A DNA stretch of 64,000 nt from Parasphingopyxis sp. (GCF_028279465.1 NZ_JANQNS010000015.1:496001-560000), one strand, 5' to 3'. Shown: positions 16,680 to 26,846, counted from the first letter of the stretch. Program-made: numbers and translations. Notes: generated by a model not told the origin, from the sequence alone.

Positions 16680-17140
16680 AGGCGGACGCCGGCGCGGCCA
16701 TTATCTTCGAACAACTGGCTGTAGCTTTCCGTATCCGCGCTCCGCACGGCTCGCCCGAACATAACGGTACCGACAGGTTTTTCCTCAGTTCCGCCGCCCG
16801 GACCGGCGACGCCTGTGATCGAAACAGCGATGTCCGCGCCGCTCCGCTCCAATGCCCCGAGCGCCATCGCCGAAGCGACCTCTTCGGAGACCGCGCCGAG
16901 CTTTTCGATGACATCTTCGTTTACACCGAGAAGGCTGGTCTTGGCTTGGTTCGCATATGTCACGAAAGCGACTTCGAACACGTCTGACGAGCCCGCGATT
17001 TCGGTCAGCGCCGCGCCGACAAGACCGCCGGTGCAGCTCTCCGCGAGCGCGATCGTACGTCCTGCATCGCGATTGGCGTCGACAACACGGCGCGCCTGCT
17101 CGATCAGCATTTCGGGCAACAGGTTTTCGGGAACGGCCAT
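16637..17140 (-). CDS. CinA C-terminal domain protein (nicotinamide-nucleotide amidase)
   Basis: The 167-residue protein is the stand-alone CinA C-terminal (PncC-type) domain. It is recognised from [39 protein letters not shown] and the final [13 protein letters not shown]. It deamidates nicotinamide mononucleotide in NAD recycling. The start [11 protein letters not shown] at 17140 lies 2 bp after the upstream gene's stop, so it is the last gene of ispDF-17676-cinA. It overlaps the 3' end of the convergent COQ10-type gene. Confidence 0.92.
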   Translation of the reverse strand: MAVPENLLPEMLIEQARRVVDANRDAGRTIALAESCTGGLVGAALTEIAGSSDVFEVAFVTYANQAKTSLLGVNEDVIEKLGAVSEEVASAMALGALERSGADIAVSITGVAGPGGGTEEKPVGTVMFGRAVRSADTESYSQLFEDNGRAGVRLQAALWALELLLPE

Positions 17141-17142
17141 TG

Positions 17143-17676
17143 TCAGCCCGTTTCGGCCTCGCAAATCGCGAAGGGTCCGGCCTCGTTCGACTCGTCGTCA
17201 CGAGTGCCCAATTCGATCAGCAGAATCAGAAGCCCGGCGAAGTTACGCGAGGGCAGGGGCTCAAGAATCGTGAAAACACGATCGGCGGTCGGGCAGCTAT
17301 CCGCATCCAGCATATCGTTCATCGCCACCGCGATACCCATTTCGAACAGTCCGAGGACAAGCTCGCCACCCGATTCTTCGACCGGCGGCGGGGTTTCGCC
17401 ATCGTTCAGTATGCGCAATGCAATCGATGCGGCCTCGTCTCGCGCCATTTCGGCGGCCGGCGTATGACGTTGGCTGAGCAGGTTGCCACGTGCGACCAGG
17501 TCGCTATTGGCGGGGAGGAAGGGCGCGCACTGCTCCCCCACCGTGTCGATCAGGCTGGGCAGCATCGCCTGGATCACGGTTTCGGCTTCGGCATGTGTCA
17601 GGCAGGCGGGTTGCGCGGCAGCTTGCACGGATAGTCCCAGCAGAGCCGCCCCTGCGGCCACGATTTTCAGTCGCAT
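17143..17676 (-). CDS. Hypothetical exported protein
   Basis: The 177-residue protein has a signal peptide ([22 protein letters not shown], cleavage near residue 22). The mature part contains four Cys residues (ACLTH, EQCAPF, DSCPTA, AICEA) that could form two disulfides in the periplasm. No domain is recognised. Its ATG overlaps the ispDF stop region (17674-17680) and cinA follows after 2 bp, so it sits in the middle of an operon. It is probably a sphingomonad-specific conserved hypothetical. Confidence 0.75.
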   Translation of the reverse strand: MRLKIVAAGAALLGLSVQAAAQPACLTHAEAETVIQAMLPSLIDTVGEQCAPFLPANSDLVARGNLLSQRHTPAAEMARDEAASIALRILNDGETPPPVEESGGELVLGLFEMGIAVAMNDMLDADSCPTADRVFTILEPLPSRNFAGLLILLIELGTRDDESNEAGPFAICEAETG

Positions 17677-17677
17677 T

Positions 17678-18826
17678 TCACTCTCCCATTTCGCCGAGCG
17701 TCGCGATCGCCTGGGCGGCGATGCCTTCGCCGCGACCGGTAAAGCCGAGCTTTTCGGTCGTCGTTGCCTTTACGCTGACAGATTTTTCGGGGATCGCAAG
17801 AATCTCGGCAATGCGGGAGCGCATAGCCGCCCGGTGCGGCCCGATCTTCGGCGCCTCGCAGATCAGCGTGACATCGACGTGGTGAATGGTCATAGCGCGC
17901 GCCGTGGCAAGATCGCGCGCATGTTCGAGAAAGCGATGTGACGGCGCGCCTTTCCATTGCGGATCGCTGGGCGGGAAATGATCGCCGATATCGCCATCGC
18001 CGAGCGCGCCGAGAATGGCGTCGGTCAGCGCGTGCAGCCCGACATCAGCATCCGAATGGCCCGCCAGCGCGCGATCGTGCGGGATCTCGACGCCGCACAG
18101 CCAGACATGATCGCCGTCGCCAAAGGCGTGAACATCATAACCAAGGCCGGTGCGGGTGATGGGGGGGGAGGGCATGGCGAAATCCTCGGCAAAGGTGATT
18201 TTCTTCAGCGCCGGATCGCCTTCGGCTACAGCGACTCTGTGCCCGGCGGCTCGTGCAATGGCAGCGTCGTCTGTCGCGGGTTCGGGCGCGGTCCAGTCGC
18301 GATGTGCGGCCAGAATGACATCGAAGCGGAACGCCTGCGGCGTCTGGATGGTGACGAATTCGGACCGGTCGACCGTGCTACCGTCGGTCCGCGCGAGGCT
18401 GTCGACGACGGGAAGTGCGGGGATCGCACCGGGGTCGGTTCCGAGAGCCGCGATCAACCGGTCGATAACGGTTATCGGCGTGAAAGGGCGGGCGGCATCG
18501 TGGATCAACACGATATCCGCGCCGCCATCCGCAGCGATAGCCTCCAGCCCGTTGCGCACGGATTCCTGTCTCGTTTCCCCGCCGATGACATGTGCAGCGA
18601 CGGAACGTTCGGCAATTGCGTCGCGATACGCGTCTTCTTGGTCTGGACCGATAACTACTCGGATCGCATCGATCATCGGGTACGCGGCGAGTGCGTCGAT
18701 GGCGTGGGCGAGTACCGGCTTGCCGCGAAACATGCGATACTGTTTCGGCATATCGCCACCAGCGCGCTCGCCTTTGCCGGCGGCGACGATCAATGCGGCG
18801 ATATGCGGACGGTCCGTCATCCGCAT
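17678..18826 (-). CDS. ispDF: Bifunctional IspD/IspF (MEP pathway)
   Basis: The 382-residue fusion catalyses two non-consecutive MEP-pathway steps. Residues 1 to about 225 are the CDP-ME synthase ([30 protein letters not shown]). Residues about 226-382 are the MECDP synthase ([52 protein letters not shown]). Fusion of IspD and IspF is typical of alphaproteobacteria. The start may be the ATG at 18826 or the second Met at 18820. The gene diverges from dusB, about 70 bp away. Confidence 0.96.
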   Translation of the reverse strand: MRMTDRPHIAALIVAAGKGERAGGDMPKQYRMFRGKPVLAHAIDALAAYPMIDAIRVVIGPDQEDAYRDAIAERSVAAHVIGGETRQESVRNGLEAIAADGGADIVLIHDAARPFTPITVIDRLIAALGTDPGAIPALPVVDSLARTDGSTVDRSEFVTIQTPQAFRFDVILAAHRDWTAPEPATDDAAIARAAGHRVAVAEGDPALKKITFAEDFAMPSPPITRTGLGYDVHAFGDGDHVWLCGVEIPHDRALAGHSDADVGLHALTDAILGALGDGDIGDHFPPSDPQWKGAPSHRFLEHARDLATARAMTIHHVDVTLICEAPKIGPHRAAMRSRIAEILAIPEKSVSVKATTTEKLGFTGRGEGIAAQAIATLGEMGE

Positions 18827-18894
18827 CGCCTTAGCGGAGGCTCCGCTTGCCCGCCAACGCCTTATTCCCTAAATGCGCGCCAGAAAAGATACGC

Positions 18895-19896
18895 ATGATG
18901 ACGACGCTTGCTCCCATATCCATAGGTCCGCTGACGATCGAAACGCCGGTGATCCTGGCGCCCATGACGGGAGTCACCGACCGGCCGTTCCGCCGTCTTG
19001 TGCGCCGCTACGGTTCGGGGTTGAACGTGACGGAGATGATCGCCAGCCATGCGATGATCCGCGAGACGCGCCAGTCGCTGCAAAAGGCGGCCTGGGATCC
19101 GATCGAGGAGCCGGTGTCGATGCAGCTCGCCGGTTGCGAGCCCGCAGTGATGGCCGAAGCCGCGCGCCTGAACGAGGATCGCGGCGCGTCGATCATCGAT
19201 ATCAATATGGGCTGCCCGGTCAAAAAGGTCGTCAACGGCGATGCCGGCTCGGCGCTGATGCGCGACCTGCCGCTGGCCGCGTCTCTGATTGAGGCGACGG
19301 TCAAGGCCGTGAAGGTGCCGGTGACGGTGAAGATGCGTACGGGTTGGGACGACAACAGCCGCAATGCGCCCGAACTCGCGCGGATCGCCGAAGATCTCGG
19401 CGCGCAGATGATCACAGTGCACGGCCGCACACGCTGCCAGATGTATAAGGGCCATGCCGATTGGGCCTTCGTGTCCGAGGTCAAGCAGGCGGTCTCACTG
19501 CCGGTGATCGTCAATGGCGATATCTGTTCGATCGAAGATGCCGAAGAGGCGCTGCGCCAGTCCGGTGCGGATGGCGTGATGGTCGGCCGCGGGGCCTATG
19601 GGAAACCGTGGTTGCTGAGCCAGATGATGCACTGGTTCCGGACCGGCGAGCGGCGGCCCGATCCCTCGCTAGCCGAGCAGTATCGCGTGATTGTCGGCCA
19701 TTATCGCGACATGCTCGATCTGTATGGCGAGAATGTCGGCGTCAAAGTCGCGCGCAAGCATATCGGTTGGTACACCAAGGGGCTGCCGGGCTCGGCCGAA
19801 TTCCGCAACCGGGCCAATCAGGAAATGGACCCGGAGCAGGTCCTGCAGATGCTGGCGGACTTTTTCGGGCAAAACCTCGAACGCGAAGCTGCTTAA
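18895..19896 (+). CDS. dusB: tRNA-dihydrouridine synthase DusB
   Basis: The 333-residue FMN enzyme is identified by LAPMTGVTDRPFRRL, the catalytic Cys loop INMGCPVKKVVNGDAGSALM, and VHGRTRCQMYKGHADW. It reduces specific tRNA uridines. In alphaproteobacteria dusB (nifR3) heads the ntrBC-ntrYX operon. Here ntrY follows directly and ntrBC are missing. ATG 18895 and 18898 are adjacent candidates. AGAAAAG lies upstream. Confidence 0.96.
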   Translation: MMTTLAPISIGPLTIETPVILAPMTGVTDRPFRRLVRRYGSGLNVTEMIASHAMIRETRQSLQKAAWDPIEEPVSMQLAGCEPAVMAEAARLNEDRGASIIDINMGCPVKKVVNGDAGSALMRDLPLAASLIEATVKAVKVPVTVKMRTGWDDNSRNAPELARIAEDLGAQMITVHGRTRCQMYKGHADWAFVSEVKQAVSLPVIVNGDICSIEDAEEALRQSGADGVMVGRGAYGKPWLLSQMMHWFRTGERRPDPSLAEQYRVIVGHYRDMLDLYGENVGVKVARKHIGWYTKGLPGSAEFRNRANQEMDPEQVLQMLADFFGQNLEREAA

Positions 19897-20007
19897 GAAC
19901 GATCGCTGCACATTTGCGACAGACCGCCCGAACCGAGCGCTATTACATACGGATAGTTATGGAAAACTGTGTTTTCTATGCAACGGGCCTGTGTTAGCTC
20001 TGCAACG

Positions 20008-22275
20008 ATGACCAGCGAGACGGTTTCCGGCGATCAGCTAGACGATGAAGGCGGCATGGACGGACTGCGCCAGAAGAGCTGGTTCATGCCGTCGATCGAG
20101 CTGACGACGCTCGGCATATTCCTCGCCATGGTCGCGCTCAGCTATTTCGTGCTGACCCGGCAGGGTCCCGACCAGCTTTTTCTGACGCCGTTCCTCACCG
20201 CGCTTCTGCTAGTCTCGATACTGGTCCCGGCAATGTTCCTGATGGTGCTGATCGCGCGGCGGATTGCGCAGCGCCGCGCTGCTCGATCGCCGATCGGGGG
20301 CAAGGGACGTCTGCATGTCCGGCTCGTGGCGCTGTTCTCCGGGATCGCGGCGGTGCCCACACTGCTCGTCGTCATCTTCGCGTCCATCCTGTTCCAATAT
20401 GGCGTCGAGTTCTGGTTCTCCGAACGCGCGCGCGACACGCTCGAAAATGCGGGCAGCCTTGCCCAGGATTTCTATGTCGAGAGCCTCGAAGAAGTCGAAG
20501 CCGAGACCCGGACCATGGCGGCCGACCTCGCGCCGTTGGTCGAGGGACGGTCGTTCGAAACGCCGGAGTTCGTCGAGAATTTTGCCTTTCAGGTCTACGC
20601 ACGCGAACTTTCTGACGCGGCCATTTTCACGGTAGGGGAGGGCGGCGAGGTTCGCACTGTCGCGCTCGTCAATCCGGACAATGATTCTCTGGAAACGCGG
20701 CTCACGGCCTCCTTGCTCGCCACGCTCGACGCCGAAAGCCAGTCGGCGGTCAACGATGCGGGCGACCGTTTCGAGGCGCTGGCGCGGTTCGGCGAAGAAT
20801 CGCCCTATCTGATTTATGCGTCGCGCGCGTCCGACCCGCAGATGCAGCTGCAAACCGAGCGCGCAACGGCGATCCTCAACGATTATGACGAGCTAATCGA
20901 TCGCGGGCAGGTCATGCAGTTGCGGTTTAACGCGGCGTTGCTGCTGATCTCGTTGCTGATTGTCGGGGCGGCGATCTGGATTGCGCTGAACGTCGCCGAC
21001 CGGCTTGTCCGGCCCGTCGGTCTACTTGTCGAAGCCGCGCGCAAGGTCGCGGATGGCGATCTCTCGACACGTGTGCCCGTTCCTGAAGCGCGCGATGAAA
21101 TCGGCACTTTGGCGAGCGCCTTTAACGGGATGACTGGCCGCCTCGAAGAGCAGACGGGTGCGCTCGTGCTGGCCAACGACCAGCTCGACAGCCGCCGGGC
21201 CTTTACCGAAGCTGTGCTTTCCAGCGTGACGGCCGGTGTCGTTTCTGTGGACGGCGAACGCCGGATACGCCTGATCAACCGGTCAGCCGCCGAGCTTATG
21301 GAAGTCGATCAGCAGGCCGTCATGGGCGAGTGCCTCAAGAATATCGGCCCGGAGCTCGACCGGCTGCTCGAAAGCGGCGAGGATACCAAGGTGATCCAGA
21401 TGACGAGCAGCGGAGAACCGCGGACGCTCGCCGTGACTTTGGTCGAGGATCAGGGCGGCCATGTGCTGACCTTCGACGATATCACCCAGCAATTGCTCGA
21501 TCAGCGGCGCGCGGCCTGGTCCGACGTTGCCCGGCGGATCGCACACGAGATCAAGAACCCGCTCACCCCGATTCAGCTCGCCGCCGAGCGGTTGCAGCGG
21601 CGCTTCGGGGAAACCGCCGATCCGGAAAGCGGCGTGTTCTCCAAGCTGACCGGAACCATCGTGCGCCAGGTCGGCGATCTGCGCCGCATGGTGGACGAGT
21701 TCTCGTCCTTCGCGCGCATGCCGAAACCGGTTTTCCGGGAAGAGTCGATCGTCGATATCGCGCGGCAGGCGATATTCCTGCACGAGGTTGCGCATCCGGA
21801 AATTGCGTTCAGCCAGGACGTTCCCGATGGTTTGCCGCCCGTCATCTGTGATCGGCGCCAGTTGGGGCAGGCGCTGACCAATGTCGTCAAGAATGCGGTC
21901 GAGGCGGTCGAGCAGAAACATGGGGTAGGGGAGGCCGGTGGCGAAATATCGCTGTCGATCTCGCAAGACGGTCCGCGGATTACGATCGATGTCGAAGATA
22001 ACGGTGTCGGCTTGCCCGCCGAGCGCGAACGGCTGACCGAACCCTATATGACGACGCGCGAAAGCGGGACCGGTCTTGGCCTCGCCATCGTGAAGAAGAT
22101 CGTCGAGGAGCATTTCGGGACGATCGGCTTTTCCGATCGGAGTGAGGGGGGGAGCCAGGTGCGGATCACACTCGATCTGGAGGCGCTCGAACCTCTGAAA
22201 GACAGGGAGGCAAGCGAGGGCGGCGAAGAGGACCGCCTCGAACAGTTAACGCGTAACGATGAGGAGACATCCTGA
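20008..22275 (+). CDS. ntrY: Nitrogen-regulation sensor histidine kinase NtrY
   Basis: The 755-residue membrane kinase has three N-terminal helices (IELTTLGIFLAMVALSYFV, FLTALLLVSILVPAMFLMVL, VALFSGIAAVPTLLVVIFAS). A periplasmic sensor region and a fourth helix (LLLISLLIVGAAIWIALNV) follow. Then come HAMP, PAS (LSSVTAGVVSVDGERRIRLI), HisKA (RRIAHEIKNPLTPIQLAAER) and HATPase (VEDNGVGLP, GTGLGLAIVKKIVEEH). It phosphorylates NtrX, the next gene, whose ATG overlaps this stop. NtrYX controls nitrogen, redox and envelope responses in alphaproteobacteria. ATG 20008 is preferred over 19969. Confidence 0.95.
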   Translation: MTSETVSGDQLDDEGGMDGLRQKSWFMPSIELTTLGIFLAMVALSYFVLTRQGPDQLFLTPFLTALLLVSILVPAMFLMVLIARRIAQRRAARSPIGGKGRLHVRLVALFSGIAAVPTLLVVIFASILFQYGVEFWFSERARDTLENAGSLAQDFYVESLEEVEAETRTMAADLAPLVEGRSFETPEFVENFAFQVYARELSDAAIFTVGEGGEVRTVALVNPDNDSLETRLTASLLATLDAESQSAVNDAGDRFEALARFGEESPYLIYASRASDPQMQLQTERATAILNDYDELIDRGQVMQLRFNAALLLISLLIVGAAIWIALNVADRLVRPVGLLVEAARKVADGDLSTRVPVPEARDEIGTLASAFNGMTGRLEEQTGALVLANDQLDSRRAFTEAVLSSVTAGVVSVDGERRIRLINRSAAELMEVDQQAVMGECLKNIGPELDRLLESGEDTKVIQMTSSGEPRTLAVTLVEDQGGHVLTFDDITQQLLDQRRAAWSDVARRIAHEIKNPLTPIQLAAERLQRRFGETADPESGVFSKLTGTIVRQVGDLRRMVDEFSSFARMPKPVFREESIVDIARQAIFLHEVAHPEIAFSQDVPDGLPPVICDRRQLGQALTNVVKNAVEAVEQKHGVGEAGGEISLSISQDGPRITIDVEDNGVGLPAERERLTEPYMTTRESGTGLGLAIVKKIVEEHFGTIGFSDRSEGGSQVRITLDLEALEPLKDREASEGGEEDRLEQLTRNDEETS

Positions 22276-23660
22276 TGTCACTCGATATTCTTGTCGTCGA
22301 TGACGAAGCCGATATTTGCGAGCTCGTTGCCGGCGTTCTCGAAGATGAAGGCTATGAGGCGCGCACGGCGCGCAGCAGCGACGAGGCCATAGCGGCACTG
22401 GAAGAGCGGCGCCCGTCGCTCGTTCTGCTCGATGTCTGGTTGCAGGGTTCTAAGCTCGACGGCCTCGATCTGCTCGACGAAATCAAGCAGCGCGATCCAA
22501 GTCTGCCCGTCCTGATGATCTCCGGCCATGGCAATCTCGACACGGCCGTCGCCGCAATTCGCCGCGGCGCCGTGGATTTCATCGAAAAGCCGTTCGAGGC
22601 GGCGCGCCTTCTCCATCTGGTTGCGCGCGCGACCGAGACCGATCGGCTGCGGCGCGAAAATGAGCAGCTCAAGGCGCGGATCGGCGAGGAAGACGAACTC
22701 ACCGGCAATTCGAGCGCGATCAACGGCGTTCGCGCGACCCTCAAACGCGTGGCGGGCACGGGAAGCCGCGTGATGATCACCGGCCCGGCCGGGGTCGGCA
22801 AGGAGGTTGCCGCGCGATTGTTGCACAACTGGAGCGGCAGGGCCGATGCGCCTTTCGTCGTTGTCAGTGCCGCGCGGATGACGCCGGACCGGGTCGAGGA
22901 AGAGCTTTTCGGGTCTGAAGACGATGACGGTCCCCGGCCAGGCCTGCTCGAACAGGCGCATGGCGGCACACTGTTTCTCGACGAGATCGGCGATATGCCT
23001 CTGGCCGCGCAGGGTCGCATATTGCGGGTTCTCACCGATCAGCGCTTTAATCGGGTTGGCGGGCAGCGCCTCGTCAATGTCGATGTACGCGTGATCTCAG
23101 CGACGGCGCGCGATCTCGAAACGGAAATCGCCCAGGGCCGATTCCGTGAAGACCTGTTCTACCGGTTGAACGTCGTTCCCGTGCATCTTCCGCCTTTGGC
23201 GGAACGGCGCGAGGATATCCCACCGCTCGTCGAACATTTCGCGGCCCGCTATGCGGCGGACCGGCGCGTGCCCAATCCGGAAATCTCCGACGAAGCGATT
23301 GCGGCGATGCAGGCCTATGAGTGGCCGGGCAATGTCCGCCAGCTGCGCAATATCGTCGAGCGGACGATCATCCTCGCGCCCGGCGACCGGATATCGCGGA
23401 TCGACGCCGATATGCTGCCGGCCGAAATCCTCGAGGATCAGCTCCAGATCGCGCCGGACAAGGGCGCGAAGGCGATTATGGGCACCCCGCTACGCGAGGC
23501 GCGCGAGACATTCGAACGCGAATATCTCCGCGTCCAGATTCGCCGCTTTTCCGGGAACATTTCGCGTACCGCGACCTTTATCGGCATGGAGCGGTCCGCG
23601 CTGCACCGGAAACTCAAAACGCTGGGCCTGAACGAGTCGAAGAAAAAGACCTCCGATTGA
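22275..23660 (+). CDS. ntrX: Response regulator NtrX (AAA+, GAFTGA loop absent)
   Basis: The 461-residue protein has a receiver domain ([20 protein letters not shown], phospho-Asp in VLLDVWLQ, Lys in IEKPF). An AAA+ domain (Walker A GPAGVGKE, Walker [14 protein letters not shown]) and a Fis-type helix-turn-helix ([20 protein letters not shown]) follow. Between ELFG and LLEQAHGG, where sigma54 activators have GAFTGA, the sequence reads [10 protein letters not shown]. It therefore probably cannot remodel sigma54 polymerase and acts as a conventional DNA-binding regulator. The start overlaps the ntrY stop (TGATG). Confidence 0.95.
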   Translation: MSLDILVVDDEADICELVAGVLEDEGYEARTARSSDEAIAALEERRPSLVLLDVWLQGSKLDGLDLLDEIKQRDPSLPVLMISGHGNLDTAVAAIRRGAVDFIEKPFEAARLLHLVARATETDRLRRENEQLKARIGEEDELTGNSSAINGVRATLKRVAGTGSRVMITGPAGVGKEVAARLLHNWSGRADAPFVVVSAARMTPDRVEEELFGSEDDDGPRPGLLEQAHGGTLFLDEIGDMPLAAQGRILRVLTDQRFNRVGGQRLVNVDVRVISATARDLETEIAQGRFREDLFYRLNVVPVHLPPLAERREDIPPLVEHFAARYAADRRVPNPEISDEAIAAMQAYEWPGNVRQLRNIVERTIILAPGDRISRIDADMLPAEILEDQLQIAPDKGAKAIMGTPLREARETFEREYLRVQIRRFSGNISRTATFIGMERSALHRKLKTLGLNESKKKTSD

Positions 23661-23772
23661 AGTCGGCCACCGCCGACCCTACATTCCGGAAGAGGCGGGT
23701 CGCTGCCTCATCGAACAGACGTCGATCAACGATGCCCAGCGGGCCACGACCCGCCAAGAGCCGGAGGCCATA

Positions 23773-24258
23773 ATGGCTGAAAAGGTCAACATACTTCAGG
23801 ATCTGTTTCTCAACACGCTCCGCAAGTCGAAAACGCCTGTCACGATGTTTCTCGTGAAAGGCGTGAAGCTTCAGGGCGTTATCACCTGGTTTGACAATTT
23901 CTCGGTGCTGCTGCGCCGGGATGGCCAGTCGCAGCTTGTTTATAAGCACGCTATCTCGACGATCATGCCCGGCGGGCCGATGGACATGGAAGAGATCGAG
24001 CGGACTTTCGAGAAGGAAAAGCCCGGCAAGCTCCTGCAGGAGATTTTCCTCAACGCCGTGAAGCGCGAGCGGGACCCGGTCACGATGTTTCTCGTCAACG
24101 GAGTGATGCTGCAGGGCGAAGTGGCCGCGTTCGATCTATTCTGTCTGCTACTCAATCGCGATGGCCAGTCGCAGCTCGTCTACAAACATGCCATCTCCAC
24201 GATCCAGCCGGCCAATGCCATCGATCTTGGCAGCGCTGACCCGGACGCCCAATCCTGA
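23773..24258 (+). CDS. hfq: RNA chaperone Hfq with two tandem Sm domains
   Basis: The 161-residue product contains two complete Hfq cores. Residues about 6-66 ([37 protein letters not shown]) and about 88-150 ([37 protein letters not shown]) are joined by an acidic linker. Both keep LQ, the FLV.G..LQG strand, and the YKHAIS motif. Standard Hfq has one Sm domain of about 65 residues and forms hexamers. Here a trimer could build the same six-Sm ring. Two-Sm Hfq is known from the sphingomonad relative Zymomonas. It lies in the usual ntrX-hfq-hflX order. Confidence 0.96.
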   Translation: MAEKVNILQDLFLNTLRKSKTPVTMFLVKGVKLQGVITWFDNFSVLLRRDGQSQLVYKHAISTIMPGGPMDMEEIERTFEKEKPGKLLQEIFLNAVKRERDPVTMFLVNGVMLQGEVAAFDLFCLLLNRDGQSQLVYKHAISTIQPANAIDLGSADPDAQS

Positions 24259-25579
24259 GCATTTTGCATTGAGCGTTTTCGATCGCGACGAACTGGACGG
24301 CCTGAGACGCGGTGACCGCGCGCTCGTCATATTCCCCGATTTCGGCCGCGACGAGAGCCGGGATAGCGATGCGCGGCTCGAAGAAGCCGCCGGACTTGCC
24401 GAAGCGATCGGGATATCGGTCGTCGAAAAGCGTGCACTGAATCTGCGTCAGGCGCGGCCGGCGACGCTGTTCGGCAAGGGGCAGGTGGAGCAATTGGCTG
24501 TGGCAACGCGGGTCGCCGAAGCAAACCTTGCCATAATCGATGCTGCGCTGAGCCCTGTTCAGCAAAAGAACCTTGAAGATGAACTCAGGGTCAAAGTGAT
24601 CGACCGTACTGGGCTTATTCTCGAGATATTCGGCGAGCGTGCGGCCACCGCGGAAGGACGGTTGCAGGTCGAGCTTGCGCATCTCGATTATCAGGCCGGG
24701 CGCCTTGTGCGCAGCTGGACTCACCTAGAGCGACAGCGCGGTGGTTTCGGTTTTCTCGGTGGTCCGGGTGAAACACAGATCGAGGCCGACCGCCGCATGA
24801 TCCGGGACCGGATAGCGAAGCTGCGCCGCGAGCTCGAACAGGTACGCCGGACGCGCAGCCTGCATCGGGCGCGCCGGCAAAAGGCGCCTTGGCCGGTGAT
24901 CGCCCTCGTTGGCTATACAAATGCCGGAAAATCGACTCTTTTCAACAGGATGACCGGCGGTGACGTCATGGCAGCGGACTTGCTGTTCGCGACGCTCGAC
25001 CCGACCATGCGCGAGATCGAGCTGCCCGGGCTCGACAAGGCGATCCTGTCCGACACGGTCGGGTTCGTCTCTGATCTGCCGACCCAGCTCGTCGCCGCGT
25101 TTCGCGCCACGCTCGAAGAGGTCAATGCGGCGGACCTGATTGTCCATGTCCGCGATATCTCGCATCCGGACAGCGATGCGCAGAATGCGGGCGTACGGCA
25201 GGTGCTGCGCGAGATCGGCGCGAGCGAGGGGGAGGGGAGCGCCCCGCTGATCGAGGCCTGGAACAAGATCGACGCGCTGGACGATGCAGCGCGCGAGCAA
25301 TTGTGTAATGCGGCCGCCCGCCGCGACGATGTCGTGGCCGTATCGGCGTTGACGGGGCAGAGAGTCGAAGATTTGCGTCAACTAATCGTCGAACGGCTCG
25401 ATCGCGGCAGTGCGATCCATGATGTGCGGCTATCGGTGTCCGATGGCGAGAATCTGGCCTGGTTGCATCGGAACGGAAGCGTTCTGGATCAACAGGTTAA
25501 CGGTGATAGCATGCAGATTTCGGTGAAACTCTCGGCGATTGATTGGGAGCGGTTTCAGGATCGCGTGAACGCTGACTAA
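24215..25579 (+). CDS. hflX: GTPase HflX
   Basis: The GTPase is recognised from the HflX domain ([64 protein letters not shown]). The G domain ([29 protein letters not shown]) follows. HflX splits stalled ribosomes, mainly under heat stress. The start is uncertain: ATG 24215 overlaps hfq by 44 bp, and TTG 24269 after the hfq stop is the main alternative. It is the last gene of the dusB-ntrYX-hfq-hflX run and overlaps the convergent mazG by 4 bp. Confidence 0.94.
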   Translation: MPSILAALTRTPNPEHFALSVFDRDELDGLRRGDRALVIFPDFGRDESRDSDARLEEAAGLAEAIGISVVEKRALNLRQARPATLFGKGQVEQLAVATRVAEANLAIIDAALSPVQQKNLEDELRVKVIDRTGLILEIFGERAATAEGRLQVELAHLDYQAGRLVRSWTHLERQRGGFGFLGGPGETQIEADRRMIRDRIAKLRRELEQVRRTRSLHRARRQKAPWPVIALVGYTNAGKSTLFNRMTGGDVMAADLLFATLDPTMREIELPGLDKAILSDTVGFVSDLPTQLVAAFRATLEEVNAADLIVHVRDISHPDSDAQNAGVRQVLREIGASEGEGSAPLIEAWNKIDALDDAAREQLCNAAARRDDVVAVSALTGQRVEDLRQLIVERLDRGSAIHDVRLSVSDGENLAWLHRNGSVLDQQVNGDSMQISVKLSAIDWERFQDRVNAD

Positions 25580-26370
25580 GCCTCACCGCGTTTGGCCGCG
25601 TCCCACAATTCCTCCATATCCTCCAGCGGCAATTTCGGAAAATCTTCGCCGGCGCTCGCTTCCATGGCACGAAACCGGCGCTCGAACTTGGTATTGGCGT
25701 TGCGCAAAGCGGTTTCGGGATCGATGTGCATCTTGCGCGCCCAATTGACCACCGCGAACAGCAAATCTCCAATTTCTTCAGTACGTTCCATGTCATTCTT
25801 CGCATGTTCGACTTCGTCGATTTCTTCCGCAATCTTGGCTTTCGGGCCTTCGGTATCGGGCCAGTCGAAACCCGTTCGCGCAGCGCGTTTCTGCAGCTTT
25901 TCCGCGCGCAGCAGAGCGGGGAGGGCGGTCGCCACGCCGTCGAGCGCGCTCTGGTCGCCCTTCTCCGCCCGTTCCGCCTCTTTGATCGCTTCCCAACCCG
26001 GCCCGCTATCGCCGTTTTGGGCTGTATCGCCGAAAACATGCGGGTGTCGGCGCACCATCTTGTCCGAAATGCCGTCCAGAACGTCCATGAGATCGAAATG
26101 GCCCATCTCTTCGGCCATGCGCGCATGAAAGACGACCTGCAGCTGCAAGTCGCCGAGTTCGTCTTTGAGCGCCGTCATATCGTCATGTGCGATCGCGTCC
26201 GCGACTTCATAGGCTTCCTCGATCGTGTACGGCGCGATCGACGCGAAATCCTGCTCAACGTCCCACGGGCAACCGGTTTCCGGATCGCGCAGCCGCGCCA
26301 TGATTGTGGCAAGCCGCTCGATACGCTGTCCGAGATCGTCATTTTCCCGAGAAGGGCGCATTACGTCCAT
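25576..26370 (-). CDS. mazG: Nucleoside triphosphate pyrophosphohydrolase MazG
   Basis: The 264-residue protein has two MazG domains. The first contains DPETGCPWDVEQDFASIAPY followed by EEAYEVADAIAHDD and KDELGDLQLQVVFHA (the EExxE...ExxD metal motif). The second contains KIAEEIDEVEHA and RTEEIGDLLFAVVN. It hydrolyses NTPs to NMP and PPi and may lower (p)ppGpp or damaged nucleotides. It converges on hflX with a 4-bp overlap, a conserved arrangement in alphaproteobacteria. Confidence 0.95.
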   Translation of the reverse strand: MDVMRPSRENDDLGQRIERLATIMARLRDPETGCPWDVEQDFASIAPYTIEEAYEVADAIAHDDMTALKDELGDLQLQVVFHARMAEEMGHFDLMDVLDGISDKMVRRHPHVFGDTAQNGDSGPGWEAIKEAERAEKGDQSALDGVATALPALLRAEKLQKRAARTGFDWPDTEGPKAKIAEEIDEVEHAKNDMERTEEIGDLLFAVVNWARKMHIDPETALRNANTKFERRFRAMEASAGEDFPKLPLEDMEELWDAAKRGEA

Positions 26371-26455
26371 CGATGAGTAATCCCGATAATATACATTATG
26401 TTAAATTATATGTGGTTCCCGGTTACTGCCCTCTTGCCCGATGCCGCTATTCTAT

Positions 26456-26491
26456 AAAGAAAGAGCACCCCGGCCAATGACCGGAGCGCTC
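26456..26491 (-). terminator. Rho-independent terminator of the small secreted-protein gene
   Basis: On the minus strand GAGCGCTCCGG pairs with CCGGGGTGCTC (26463-26491, two internal mismatches, 7-nt loop) and is followed by TTTCTTT. It lies 23 bp past the stop at 26514. Confidence 0.75.
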
Positions 26492-26513
26492 GTTCTTGTG
26501 GTCAACGACCCGA

Positions 26514-26846
26514 CTAGTAGTTGCCGTCGCCATTAACATCGCCGACAGCAACACGCACGCCGCCGCGCTGCTGTGCGCTTGAAGTCCGGCGGTCAAACCT
26601 GTTTCGAGCGCGATTGCTGGTCTGTCCGTCGAACACGCGGACATGCGGTCCGCCACCTGCTCCGCGCGCCTGCGGTCGCCGTGCGGCTTCCCGGGCGGAC
26701 TGCACGGCGGGTAGCAAGAGCCCGACCTGCTGACTGTTTTGCAGTCCACGCAATTCGGTTGCCGAATGGTTGTGTTGCGCCGATGCCGGGCCGGCGCTGA
26801 GGCTGAAAGCGGCGATGGCCGCGATACATGCAATTGACGTCTTCAT
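26514..26846 (-). CDS. Small secreted hypothetical protein with C-terminal DVNGDG motif
   Basis: ATG 26846 with GGGAAG upstream gives a 110-residue protein with a signal peptide (MKTSIACIAAIAAFSLSAGP, cleavage near ASA-QHNH at residue 24). The mature part is Arg/Gln-rich and low in complexity (ARRPQARGAGGGPHVRVFD). It ends VAVGDVNGDGNY. DVNGDGN matches the DxNxDG calcium-binding loop of EF-hand, dockerin and FG-GAP proteins. A single loop is only suggestive. A good terminator follows and the gene stands alone. Confidence 0.7.
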   Translation of the reverse strand: MKTSIACIAAIAAFSLSAGPASAQHNHSATELRGLQNSQQVGLLLPAVQSAREAARRPQARGAGGGPHVRVFDGQTSNRARNRFDRRTSSAQQRGGVRVAVGDVNGDGNY

